Positions 24,608-36,259 of a DNA stretch of 55,575 nucleotides are shown piece by piece. Location: NCBI RefSeq assembly GCF_026151205.1, contig NW_026971791.1, forward strand, positions 1-55,575, given 5' to 3'. How positions within the stretch are numbered: position 1 is the first letter of the stretch; every line of letters starts with the position of its first letter. The notes below the pieces were generated by a model. The model searched no databases and was not told the DNA's origin. It worked only from the letters and a program-made list of their open reading frames with translations. The translations under genes were made by a program, and so were the position numbers. The DNA comes from Bolinopsis microptera. Its lineage: Eukaryota > Ctenophora > Tentaculata > Lobata > Bolinopsidae.

Positions 24608-25282
24608 AAGATGCTGCAAGAAAATGTGTATGTGGAAGTGACAACTCAATAAAACACTCATTAATATGCAAAAGGGGTGGGTATCTCTTCGCCACAATGG
24701 GTATCTCTTCACCACAATTCATTGAGAGATGTGTTAGCAGAGCTCTTAGAAACTGCTGGCTGTAAAGATGTTACCACTGAACCTCTACTCATTCCTGTCA
24801 ACGGGAGAGAACTTCCTGCAGGGGCCAACAAAGCAGATGGAGCTAGATTAGATGTTAGTGCTAGGAGTGTATGGAACCCATTGGAAAGGGCATTTTTAGA
24901 TGTAAGATTATTTCATGCTGAAGCTCCTTCCAATAAGGCTCTTGGATCTCCAACCACTATGTACAATAGCCACGAGAGACAGAAAAAGAATTTATACAAT
25001 AAAAGGATTGTAGAAGTGGAACATGGGACATTTACACCGATAGTCCTATCAACCACTGGGGGTATGGGAAGGGAAGCTAATCAGTTCTTCAAGAAATTAG
25101 CGGATAAACTATCTAGGAAATCAGGCCAACGATATAGTGAGGCAATGACATCTATTAGGAAGAGAGTAAGATTTGACCTATTGAGAACAACAGTCATAGC
25201 TCTTAGAGGAGAGAGAGGGTTGAAAAGTAGTAGTGCAGTAAAAATAGCAGAATTAGATATAAATTTGGAGCCAGTTCTTTAA
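24608..25282 (+). pseudogene. Zinc-finger plus restriction-endonuclease-like domain of a retroelement (copy 1)
   Basis: Reads a C-x-C-x7-H-x3-C zinc-binding motif (KCVCGSDNSIKHSLIC), then (L)HHNSLRDVLAELL, a DGARLDV strand, an LERAFLDVRLFH strand, EVEHGTFTPIVLSTTGGMG and a C-terminal helical part with SLLR-like RFDLLRTT. This order (CCHC knuckle, R-H-N-like motif, D...D-V-R core) resembles the C-terminal restriction-like endonuclease module of some retroelements, in which the domain cuts the target DNA. The catalytic assignment is inference. A 20-bp tandem duplication (about 24680-24720) shifts the frame between the zinc motif and the nuclease part; the rest is open to the TAA at 25280-25282. 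No reverse transcriptase precedes it, so it is a fragment. Confidence 0.6.
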
Positions 25283-25295
25283 ACTGGCTTACTTA

Positions 25296-25466
25296 TACTA
25301 CTTAAAGGGTGTTTATAAATTTTATTTAGTTTTCTATTTTTTTTTTTTTTCACAGAGAAAAATTATTTAAACAATATACACATAATATAACAATTACCCT
25401 ATATAAAAATTCAATATAAATTCAATAGAAAACTAAATAAAATTTATAAACACCCTTTAAGTAGTA
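25296..25466. mobile_element. 171-bp foldback/MITE-like element with perfect 42-bp inverted repeats
   Basis: The arms 25296-25337 and 25425-25466 are exact reverse complements (beginning TACTACTTAAAGGGTGTTTA). They flank an 87-bp AT-rich core with a T run. It starts 14 bp after the stop codon of the endonuclease-like ORF. I could not fix a target duplication outside the arms. Part of its core and right arm recurs at 34642-34705 on the other side of the inverted endonuclease copy. Confidence 0.8.
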
Positions 25467-26165
25467 TTTTTTTTTTTTCAAAAGTGATAATTATTTATTG
25501 AATTCACAATAGTTATAATTCTGAAATAATTTAAGTTACACAATTCTAGTTATTTACAAATTTTTTGGATAACATAGAAATGTTTTATAATAGCTGATTT
25601 TTTAGGGTTCCTATAGCATATGCATTGGCCATTTTTGAGTGAAACTGGCTCTTATAGTAGGACTGTAAAATTTTGCTGTTCACAGAGAGAATTGAATGAT
25701 TCTCTTGCTGTGCAGTAAATTTTGTAGGGTCTAGAGTTGTTATCGATAGCAAACCGGCCTGGTCAGTAATATTTTATGGGATGGAAGTTAAATTTTTCTC
25801 TAACTGGAGGAGTTAGATTAAACATCAGTTAGAACATCATGAATTTCTTCGACCTCAATAGGCTTAAGCCGCCTTGCTTGAAAAAGCAATAATGCACCAT
25901 CGATGTACTCTTGTACTAGGGGTTCGTACCTGCCCCCTCAATGTAAAGATTGTTGCAGGCTAATACGAAACCAACCTTGTTCTAAGCTTTTCCGAGCATC
26001 GGGGATCTTAACCACTCCTAATATTGTTATTTCTGGTTCAAACATCATGTTTTTAATTTGATTGTAGCATTCTAATTTAGGTGAATGCCTTGGCGGATTT
26101 CCAGGTAACTACCAAATTCTTCCCTTCATGTTGTGACTGGATTTGGTTAGAGAGCCTGATTTTTG
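25467..26165 (-). pseudogene. Unrecognised retrocopy: ORF fragment, 3' UTR, AATAAA and poly-A
   Basis: On the minus strand one frame from about 26165 to 25822 reads like real protein, including NMKGRIW, LPGNPPRHSPKLECYNQI, EPEITILGVVKIPDARKSLE and YIDGALLLFQARRLKPIEV, with two in-frame stops. About 300 nt of non-coding sequence follows, then TTCAATAAATAATTATCAC with AATAAA, and a poly-A tract (a T run on the plus strand at about 25467-25477). That is the structure of a polyadenylated retrocopy or the end of a retroelement. I do not recognise the protein family. A 3' end like this one recurs at 20335-20460. Confidence 0.5.
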
Positions 26166-27799
26166 AAGAGGATGAGTGGGGGACGGTTAATATTTGGTGA
26201 GAATATTAGAGATGATGTGTATCCGCCAAGGAAGGCCCAGCATAATCTCGCTCGTGAAATGCAGCGGAGAGAAGGTTCATTTTCAGTGCTTTCATGGCAG
26301 ACCTAATAGAAATCTATTGCAAGTTTTTGCAAGCTTTCAAAGAAGAGGGGATGGCGCCCACTTTCGCCCCAGCACCTGACACACACACAGTTGAGCTTTG
26401 GGGAAGTGGGAGCCGAGCCCAAATCTCTATCCCAATACACTGTGGAAGACGAGGCGTTAGGAGTAGTGAGGAGAGCTGTTCACACTCTATCTAGGTGGGG
26501 TCTGGAGTGAGGTGGAGAGTGGCGTACCGTATATGCTGGGGGGGTTGGCGAGTAAGCCCCTAACACACAGAATTGATGGGTATCGTCACAGACTCCTCAA
26601 CCTATGAGTCGAGGACATAAGATTGGCAGCCATAGAGCAGTTATCGGTTTTATTAGAGAGTCAAATAGAATGTTAGGAACGTTGAGAGAGGGCATCTTGG
26701 AACGATATTGCCTTTGATGACCATCCAACCATCGTCCCCCAACCGAGCGACGCGATCGCGCACACCACCCGCCCTCCCTCCACCAGGCGCCCACACCCAA
26801 TTCATACACTCCTCCATCTCCACCACACCAACCTCTCAAGATCAGCGCATCCACCGTAAAAGCTACTCTATGTATAGACACTATATATACTAGGGCGAGA
26901 GTGGCGAGTGAGAGAGAGACACGGAGAGGCTGTGTGAGTGGAAGTGGGTGCGTAGGTCAAACTACAATAGCATTGCGCGAGGGATGCGAGTGATTTTTCT
27001 TGGTCTTAATAAATAGCTAAGACATCCACAGCGTCCACTTCATCAGATACTCGATTTGTACATCTCACCACTCATAATACACGCAAAAAAAAAAATCCCT
27101 TCACAATCAATCCCTCATTACCAAACTAGTTAACTAACACGCATCGAACAAACCTACATACACGCCTCTCTCACACACACACATCCATGACTATATCTAA
27201 ATAAGATGATAGCTCATCCAACTAAGATATAACTACACACACACATAAGCACTACAGACTTACACACACAGACACACACACACACACATTACGAGCATGC
27301 GCGCGAGAGTGCGAGAGAGTGAGACCCACAATACATTATAAAATTATAAAGAAGACACTCGAAGTAATAGATAATCAATCTCTCTATCTAGACAGTTAAC
27401 ATATCACTCCACAATCCTCTTGAAAACTACTATAATATAATTAAAAATTAAATATTACTATATATATATCTACTATAATCAAGCGCGTTTCATCCTCCAC
27501 ACTCTCCATCTCTCTCCTATCAATTTTGCGACTAAACTAGAATCACTATTACCAACCTTAATTCTAAAAAGAATATACATTTCAGTGGTGACATACACAA
27601 CGAGGAAATACGGTACACACTTCTATCATCAAAAAACTACACACGTAAAAAGATTTAAAACTATGGACAACACTACACAAAAAATATTTCTCAATAGATT
27701 AGATAGTACTATATATTGTGATGAGGCGGTATCTCATATCTACACACAATCTCGTAGCAACTATAGAGAGTGGGGTGTCCACACTCTATAAGAAAGAGA
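26166..27799. other. Compositionally odd tract, C-rich and G-poor from about 26.7 kb
   Basis: From about 26.5 kb the sequence turns into stretches rich in CACA, TCTC and GAGA. Between about 26.75 and 27.6 kb G is scarce on the plus strand; for example 27061-27120 holds one G. (CA)n-rich runs lie at about 27173-27184 and 27232-27286. No coding sequence was recognised. Quality is suspect. Confidence 0.5.
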
Positions 27800-30400
27800 G
27801 CGCTAGAGTCTAGTGTGTGGTAGTGTGAGTTAGAGATAAAATAGATCTAGTTGTTCGTATTGTTGTTTGTTATTTTTTTAAGTATGTTTTCTAGTGTATA
27901 GAGTTGTTTCTAGTTTGTGGGAGTAGTGTAATGTTTGTTTTTCAGATAATAACTCGTAAAGAAAGAGAAGACATTTCATATCTATTATAAGAAATAAAAT
28001 GAAGAATTAATTAATGTCGATTATTAGATTAATATGAGTTGAGTTAGTAATAATGTTTTAATTAGAGATATAAGGGCGAGTTCTGGTTGTGTATGAGACG
28101 AATTAATGGTGAGTTAAATATGGGGGTGATATTAATGTTAGGTATTTTTTTATAGTAGATCATCGTGTGTGTAGATAGTTTTGTAATAAAAGGGTGATTG
28201 GAGGAGAGTATTTGTTGAGTTTTTAGTGGGTAATTTTATTTGTATTTGGAGAGTGGGAAGATTTGAATTTGTTTGTTGGTTGGTGATCTCTGTATTTTAG
28301 AAGTGAGTATGTCACATGTTGATGTGAAAATAATTTTTGATAGTATATTTTTAGTGTGAGGTGTATTGGATGTATTTTAGAGGATTATATTTAAATTAAA
28401 TGTGAATTTGGTTAAGGCTATCTCATTAATATGAAAAAGTATAATGTTGATGAATACTATTAGAATATAAATTTAGAGAGATTATAATATATTAATATAG
28501 TATAAAGTATTTTTGAATAATATATTTGATCTTTTTCTGAGTATTAGAAGGAGAATTATCGGATATATATTAATGTCAGCGTAATTAAGAAAAAAGAATT
28601 TATAAGTATAAGCAGTGGAGATATTAGGATTTCACCTATTTCAATAGAGATTATTATGCGATAATGTTAGAGTTATTCATTTATTTTGTTGAGTTATTTG
28701 AATTATAATTTATAAGCTATGAGGTATATAGTTATACGAAATGATTTCTTTAAATTGAAGTAAATCTTTAATTGCGCTTAAGATGATTGAGAGAAGAAAA
28801 TAGTAGATTAAATATAAAGATAAGATAAAGAACTAATATTTATAGGGGGGATAATTGAGTAAAAGAGAAGTCGTAAAATATAAGAATTTTATATATGATC
28901 TCTTAAAATTAAAAGACAATAAAAAAAAGATTTTAGAGGAAGCTATAATCGGCGGCGCATATAGCTCTAATATATTGTAAGAGGATATAAAATTATTTGA
29001 TTTAACTAGATATATTATATATAAAGGGATAAGTTAATTTAAGTAATATCTAGAAGATATAATAATTTTGGGGATTGATTTTTTGATTAGGGTGATGATA
29101 GGAAGTGGAGGATGAAAAATGAGTGAATAAGTTAGTGTAGTTGAGTGAGATACATTTAGAGTTTAGAAGTAATTTAGATAAGTGTGATGACGTGAAGAGA
29201 AATTTTGATTTAAGGAGAATTTGTTGTGTTAATAAGGATGACTTGATGTATTTAGAGCTTAATTTAAAAATAAATTCGCGAGTCGTAAGTAGATTTATAT
29301 CATAAGATAGTTAGAAGCAAGTAAGAACACATCGAGATAAAAGAGAGAGAAAAAAATGATCGAGAATATAATAAAATACGATATCTAGAATTGAGATAAT
29401 TGAGAAGACATAATTTACTAATTGAATAATAAAAAAGATTTTCTATAGATGATAGATCAATCGATATAAATAAAATTTGATAATACTTTTGAAGTATATT
29501 AATATACAAATTTCATTGAGCGACGAATGAGAAGATAATATGAATTTAATTATAAATAGTATGAACAGTGATTCAATTAGAATTCAATATAGATTGAATG
29601 GAAAAATTTAAGAAGATACGGATAAGTGAATTAAATTTAATTAACCTTAGGAAACGCTAAATCTATAAAAGCTTTGGATATCTCAGGTATTATATGTGTT
29701 CTAGTTGTAATATTGTACTATTGGAATGATCATAGAAAAATTATTTTTAGGAATTGATCAACAATAAAGCGAAAATTTTTTTATATAGTGAGAATTGAGA
29801 AATTTATACTCAATAAGTAGAATTTAACAATAAGATGATATTAGATAAGGGGATATTGTAAGGTACAGAGGAGTAGTGAGAGTGTTATTATGGATAGTTG
29901 AGAGGGGGTTATTGTGTTGGTGAGTAGGAGGTGGTGAAGGGAAATAGTTGTAATATTTAACTGGTTTTGGAGTAAGGTTTGGAAATATTGGGATTTTGTA
30001 GGTGGATTGTAGTTGTATTGGTTATGTTGTTGGTTTAGAGGGGCAGGTTGGTATGTTATAGTGAGTAAATTGTGGTGGTATTTTTGTAATAATATATGGA
30101 TACTATCTGCATATGAGTGGTATAATATTGGGAAGTGAAAAAGTTATAATAGGTTTCATGGGATATGCGCGAGATAAGTCGTGGAGTTTTATGGAATTTT
30201 GGTATTGTGATGTGTGTGTTTAATATTGGGGAGGGGAGAGTTGATATATTGAAAAGGTAGTTTTGAATGTTGATGATGTAATGTTTTGTTTGAGTGGTAA
30301 TGTAGGATGGTATTAGAATATATAAGTTATGAAAATGTTTATTGGAGTTTTATAATGATTGTATTTTGGTGGTGATTTGATTAGTTTAATCGTAAATATG
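27800..30400. other. C-depleted tract, about 2.6 kb
   Basis: C is nearly absent from the plus strand: the 60 bases at 29881-29940 and at 28201-28260 contain none, and most lines have 0-4. No ORF above 70 aa and no motif. It is either an artefact of base calling or a genuine strand-asymmetric region. Normal composition returns at about 30400. Confidence 0.6.
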
Positions 30401-31126
30401 ACGATAGCAGGGCTAATATATTAACATACCAAAAATAGGTCAAAATCAAGGTTTGAAAAAAGTTCTGTGGCCATTTAAACACACAATAATTCATCAGATT
30501 CATTACAAAGCACACTAGAAACACCTTTCTCTTAGGTCATTTTCACAAGAATCAGACCCCTCCTGACGTTGAATTTTTGCGGTTCTGCTATTAACAAGAG
30601 AGGTATCCTATCAATCTTAACTATGTTTCATCTCTCATCTAGTATTTCTCTATGAGAGACAAGCATGTTGCTTGTATCAAGACGGATATGACAAAACAAT
30701 ACTCTATTATTCAAATTTGTCTTCCCGAACCCCTCTCCTGATGACTGTTCCTGGATATGATCCGGACATCACAAGCGACTTGAATCTCGAGTGATACATT
30801 TTTATTCCTTGATTCTATTAAGGTTAATCTACACGCTCTGTAGGGGGCTGCTTTCTATGGGATCTCATAACCAAAGGCACGGAATAGGGCCAAGTTTTAA
30901 TATACAACAACAAAGTTTTTTCAAAACCCATACTCTGAGACAATGAAGCTGGTCCTTCCATCAACGGGATAGGAGAGTCTTGATGACGTCAGCAGCAAGA
31001 GATGGCATGGTAAAAGTTCCAGTATTGTCTACTGTATAAGGCGGCCGGTAAAAGACCCACTTAACCCTCTTTTAGCTGAGACAAATTGGGTTATTTCTGA
31101 GACAAATTGGTTGGTAAGTTCACTGA
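30401..31126. other. No recognisable gene
   Basis: Clean sequence downstream (in minus orientation) of the SGNH relic. The corresponding LINE ORF2 would be expected here but no endonuclease or reverse transcriptase motif is legible. A duplicated ctgagacaaattgg word occurs at about 31076 and 31098. Confidence 0.45.
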
Positions 31127-31740
31127 TTAATCCAGGGGTGTTGGGGTGGGTAGGGAGATGACAACCTTTGCACTGGAGCTCGAGAGGAGTTTATCGATGA
31201 CTGATTTTGCATCCTCAATCGCTTTATTAACAGAGCAGGTTCTGTATCTGTAGTCGTTGACTCCAAGCTGGAGAATGTAACAGTCGACCTCTGGCTGTTT
31301 AATGACATCTCTCATACAGTGGTCTTTTATCATGTCAGTATAAGAGCCTACTTTCATTTTTCCACCTTGAACCCAGAGGAAAATGACTCAGGTAGAAAGT
31401 TGTTCATCTGGGAGTCAAGTAGTAGTAGAACACTTTTTGGTTTTCGCGTTTGTCTACTAGGGCTGTGGGTTGTGTGGTTCTGGTTTTGAGGATGAGGCAA
31501 TGGGCTTTTTTCTGGATGGGGGTGGGTGCGGTCATTAGCTGGAGAGAGACTGTAGGCAGGCCTTAGAGTCATCTACTTTGTTCTTAATTGCAGTGACATC
31601 TGCTTCGAAGGCTTTAAGGGAGGTGGCAGTTTCATGTTCTGTTTTTTCGTTTTATGCTGCTCATTATATCCTCTAACTTTTCAAGTCTCTTGTCCATAGT
31701 GTTAGTTTCCTTAGACAGGTATAGGGGGGCTGGCCGACCT
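31127..31740 (-). pseudogene. LINE ORF1 relic: coiled coil plus SGNH hydrolase domain
   Basis: Reading the minus strand downwards: a coiled-coil piece with TMDKRLEKLEDIMSS (about 31690), then a Pro/His-rich linker, then VLLLLDSQMNNFLPESF with the DS of SGNH block I (about 31430). One frame later comes an EVDCYILQLGVNDYRYR stretch with GVND (block III), followed by KVVISLPTPTPLD. SGNH (esterase-type) domains are known in ORF1 of some CR1-clade LINEs. The frame breaks near 31354-31357 and inside the coiled coil, and the block V D-x-x-H is not seen. It is a different family from LINE C. Confidence 0.65.
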
Positions 31741-33903
31741 TTTTGATTGAATTACTGTCAGAACAAAAGACAAGTAGTTTTTGGAGGGTGCGATGATGTA
31801 AGCCTTATTTTGGATTGTAGATCACTAACACAGAGGTATTCCAAAAAGCTATAGTGGCCAGAGTGACGCGGAAATGGGTAACCGGCATTCGGGCTCATCT
31901 GAGACACTGATGGCGGTCAGCAAGAAGCGATTGCTCAGAAGGTGCGTTTTGTCTGGACATGCAATCTTCAGTCAACTTTCTTCAGCTCTTTTCTTACAAA
32001 TCCAAGGGGTTCCCCAGAGTGTGCCTGCCATGGCGAGAAAAAAAGTTCGCTTTCACGGCTTATGTCTTTCAATTAAGATCAATGGCGTTCAAGCATGGCT
32101 TCTATGGCTGAGAGTGTAATGTATCACAATCATTCAGACTGATGTTTTGCGTTGCATGCGTTATGGTGCGAAGGGAGAACAAATGACACTGGAGACCCCA
32201 ACTGAGCTGGTGTCCAACTTGTGAGAAGCTAGCAGAGACAAGGAGGATCTACGTCGTTGTGCAGAGTATGCGATGGGGAGCCTGAGACTCCAGGGGTCTT
32301 GGGGGAAGTAGAGGAGTGATAGATATCTCTTTCAGGGTGTAGAAAGGGCACCTCTTCGGTTTCTAGGAAAGTGAGCTGCAGGACCTGAAGTCAACAGAGG
32401 TCCGAGTGAATTAGTGATCACATATCTTTGGGTATTTGGTATGTGTATAACTTCTTTTGGAAATCAGTACCTTGCAATACGAGAACTGAACCCTGGTCAT
32501 TTGACTGTGATGGCATTTCCTCCATGGTCCTTAGCCTCTCTCTGATGAGCAATGCGCGCTTGTTGGCCAAGGACAGAGTACGACAGTTTTTGAGAGGTCG
32601 ACCTCTGGCTCATTGGTCACGACTCACCACAGGAATCACGTCCAGTTCTATACTGTTGATCAACACGCAGTCAAGGAGCAATCAATGTTGTTGGGTTGTG
32701 AAGAGGTTTTCGGCCATGTTCTGATATGCTGCAAATAAGGCGAGGACATTGGGAGACAGAATTTAGCTTTCATTACGAGTCCTGAGAACGCATAGTCTAC
32801 GGGTCCAAACCATGACAGAGAGTCTTGGGAAGTGGTGCCTGAGACTGCCTATGGATTGTGTTGTACTGTTTAAAAGGGGTGCCAGTATTTCGATTTCAGA
32901 GGGAAAATTGGTCACACAGTTGGCTTGCAAACACGTCCTGAAAAGAGACTGAATTCTACAACCAGAAGTCAGGATTGCTAAAGCACCATAGCATCCGGGC
33001 GTCGTCGCGTCGTGATGGTGATAGGTTTCGTAAAGTCAATAACATTTCCATCCAGGGGGAGGGAGGAGTTGTTTCTCGATCTCGTTGATCGAGAATTATC
33101 TTCAGTAAGAGTTCTGTCTTGCATGAGAATAGATGGTAGGGATCACAAGATGAGATGGGGGGCCAGGGCACCATCAAACCAACCAACAGCCTGAAAATAA
33201 GATAATGAGAGTAACACAGTTTTGACAGGGGTGAGTGATATCAGGTAGAGAGGTAAAGGTTAAAACAAAATCATTATCCAAAATAATAATAAAAAAGGAA
33301 CACAAGGTCTAATTACATGAAATTTATGATGTGATTTGGAGAGATGTTGGGTGCTTGGTGGAATAAGGAGGGAGGGAAGGGAGCGGGGGTGGACTGCTAT
33401 GCCCAATGTAGAGATATAAGAGGTTATTTAGTAAGTCAATAGCAGGTTGGGTGTGGGATTTGAGTACAATTTATAGAGGAAGGGGGGGCGGGGGTAAGGA
33501 AAAGTTTGTATATATAAAAGATACAGTATATATAGATATAGAATATATTGATATATAGGATTAGAATATATATACATGTACACAGTATAATACCACAACA
33601 CTACTATATAAATACCTCTATTCAAGGATGTCCATGCAGTCCAGAGTACCCGCAACAGGTAAAAGGAGGGAGGGGTAGGGCTAGGGCTAGGTTAGGTGTA
33701 GGGTAGTGAAGTGAAGAGAGTGTTTGTGTCAATTGTGATGGAGATGCAGTGCAGATGTGACATGAATCAAAAGAACTCATCTTATTTTCAAGGCTGATAG
33801 CCAGTCTTCTGATGCCACTGGCCCCCAGAGCTCCATGCACCCCGTTACCAAGTCGTTTACCAGCTGCATTTCTTGTTGCGGGGTACTCTAGACTTCCATG
33901 GTA
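31741..33903 (-). other. Probable decayed 5' part of the SGNH-type LINE
   Basis: About 2.1 kb between the SGNH relic and the LINE-type 5' leader at 33904-33949, which points the same way (minus). Short protein-like pieces occur, but no frame stays open beyond about 100 codons and none has a motif I recognise. A taggg-rich patch lies at 33677-33710. Confidence 0.35.
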
Positions 33904-33949
33904 CATCCTCGAATTATTTGTTATATAGTAGTGTTGAAAGTATTAAAAC
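33904..33949 (-). promoter_or_regulatory. LINE 5' leader, diverged copy
   Basis: Reads on the minus strand TTTTAATACTTTCAACAC, then the CTACTATATAACAAATAATT core, then CGAGG. The same sequence starts LINE A (37937 onwards) and its core recurs at the 5' end of LINE C (55511-55542). It differs from them by C for T and by lacking the GTATG that follows in A and C. Confidence 0.6.
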
Positions 33950-33957
33950 TCAAGTAT

Positions 33958-34641
33958 AAGTAAGCCAGTTTAAAGAACTGGCTCCAAATTTATATCTAAT
34001 TCTGCTATTTTTACTGCACTACTACTTTTTAACCCTCTCTCTCCCTCTAAGAGCTATGACTGTTGTTCTCAATAGGTCAAATCTTACTCTCTTCCTAATA
34101 AATGTCATTGCCTCACTATATCGTTGGCCTGATTTCCTAGATAGTTTATCCGCTAATTTCTTGAAGAACTGATTAGCTTCCCTTCCCATACCCCCAGTGG
34201 TTGATAGGACTATGTAAATGTCCCATGTTCCACTTCTACAATCCTTTTATTGTATAAATTCTTTTTCTGTCTCTCGTGGCTATTGTACATAGTGGTTGGA
34301 GATCCAAGAGCCTTATTGGAAGGAGCTTGAGCATGAAATACTCTTACATTCTAAAAATGCCCTTTCCAATGGGTTCCATACACTCCTAAGCACTAACATC
34401 TAATCTAGCTCCATCTGCTTTGTTGGCCCCTGCAGGAAGTTCTCTCCCGTTGACAGGAATGAGGAGAGGTTCAGTGGTAACATCTTTACAGCCAGCAGTT
34501 TCTAATAGCTCTGCTATCACATCCCTCAATGAGTTGTGGCGAAGAGATACATATCCACCCCTTTTGCATATTAATGAGTGGTTTATTGAGTTGTCACTTC
34601 CACATACACATTTTCTTGCAGCATCTTTTATCCCGAAGTTA
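33958..34641 (-). pseudogene. Zinc-finger/endonuclease-like retroelement fragment (inverted copy 2)
   Basis: An inverted, nearly identical copy of 24608-25294, from the agatgctgcaag word to the ttatact word after the stop. It lacks the 20-bp duplication of copy 1, so here the zinc motif, KRGGYVSLRHNSLRD and the following nuclease part are in one frame at the start. It has its own indels, for example 4 bp missing near 34215, so it too is broken. Both flanks differ from copy 1. Confidence 0.6.
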
Positions 34642-34705
34642 GTTTTCTATTGAATTTATATTGAATTTTTATATAGGGTAATTGTTATATTATGTGTATA
34701 TTGTC
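34642..34705 (-). repeat. Partial copy of the 171-bp foldback element
   Basis: Matches about 25374-25430 (the core plus the first part of the right arm), in the same relative orientation as the endonuclease copy. Here it lies on the 5' side of the endonuclease unit, while in copy 1 it lies on the 3' side, so the two loci are circularly permuted with respect to each other. Confidence 0.7.
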
Positions 34706-35661
34706 TGAATAATTTTTAAACTTCAGACATGGTGATGATGTCATTTATGCTTAATTCGTCTGAAACTGACCCTACTGCACGTCTTCTAACATTCTATAAA
34801 AATCTCTTCTAAAATAGGTATAAAAGATGCATAACACGCTCAATTTCAATCATGTTCTCGTCAACTGTCAACTCGGCTGCAGTATTTTGTCCGTGTGGTG
34901 CACAATTTTCCTCCCGTGCCTCCGTCTTCCTATCGCTGTATTCTGTCAAACCTGTCCCATACTTCAAGCAATTCTATATTTGACTTTAAATAAACTAATG
35001 TCATATTGAGTTCAATTATTTGTATCACGTCGTGACCCCCTGTCATTGCACTCGTGCACGGCAGGGCTACAACGTGAAACAAGGCATTATGGACTATCGA
35101 TTTATGAAATTTAAACATCTAGAATACAAGTCAGTTAATGAAATATTTTAAAAATAACTTTTACTTCTGCTCTGGAATTTTTATATATTTTTGAATTCAT
35201 TAGTTTAGGCTCGGCGCCGTCATATAATAAGTGACTAGCACCGCGCTGATAGAAATTTATGATTGATATGTTGTATGTTTATAACCTACCAGGACGCGCG
35301 CCGAATTGGAACTCGTCAAGTTAGAAAAAATATATTTTAACGAGTATCACCTGTTACAAAGCATATGCTGTGAACTTTAACCTAGCCTGAGTCTATTACT
35401 GCGTGATGACGTGCGTGTTGTTTCATAACGCGCGCTACTGTAAGCGAGACGGCTATAGATACAGCAATGCTGAAACCCTAACCCTAACGAGAAATTAGAC
35501 TAACTTCCTTTTACGGTCATATCACGTGATCGAGAAAGTTTTTCGCCAATATCTCGTCAAGGGAGGCATTTTTTTACCCTATTGTCGTGGGGGTGATTCA
35601 GATTCGGCCTCCAAAAATACATCGATTGAAATGGTTTCAACTGTCGGGAGCCCTTTTAGGA
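34706..35661. other. No recognisable gene
   Basis: Clean sequence without motif-bearing ORFs. A CCCTAACCCTAAC word occurs near 35474, too short to call a telomeric repeat. Confidence 0.45.
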
Positions 35662-35745
35662 GCCATGGCCGAGCAGGGCAAAAACAATATGAAAAAAATA
35701 GCCCTCCTCGGCCATAGCCGAGCGCAGGGCCAAAACAAAATGACG
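35662..35745. repeat. GGCCATGGCC palindrome cluster 1
   Basis: Two related units, gccatggccgagcagggc (35663-35680) and gccctcctcggccatagccg (35701-35720). They are separated by an aaaacaatatgaaa spacer and followed by a similar aaaacaaaatgacggaaat spacer. Same family as 36260-36420. Confidence 0.75.
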
Positions 35746-36259
35746 GAAATGGTTACTGGGGCGGCGTCAGGCTCCTGGTTCATTTCCGCCGAATAAGCCT
35801 CTATTCTGGCTGAGTGATTACGCACCTTTATCGCCCTGAAACAAGTGCGTGACTGTGCTCCATATGGATTTTATCACAGCCCCCCGCGCACCGTACGACC
35901 AGCCATCTCACCAAGTGCAGAGAGCAAAACGAACTCTCCACGCCAACGCCCTACAATTCCACTCCAACCCCCGCGCAGCCAACCCGACTCACCATTGCGC
36001 ACAGCCATCCCTCTCACCACATCTGCGCTCTAACACCGAAGCATGCGCACCGTAATACAGGCCTACCAAACCCCCTACCAAACGCTCCCCCGCGCGCTCA
36101 GTTAGATTGTACAAATCTTAGATTCTCTGATTGCCGTAAAATTGCATTAACGCGCCTACTTGCACGTTTAAGAGAGGGTTCAATAACGCCCAGGCAAAGT
36201 GTATGAACATCAATCTAACTATGAACATAATATCAAAAATAGACCTGGTCCCCAGGTAA
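35746..36259. other. No recognisable gene
   Basis: C-rich, locally GC-rich sequence (35870-36110) between the two palindrome clusters. Overlapping short ORFs have no motif. Confidence 0.4.

Noticed and set aside
35468-35485. Telomere-like CCCTAACCCTAAC
   Set aside because: Only two units; the loose taggg-rich patch at 33677-33710 is also irregular.
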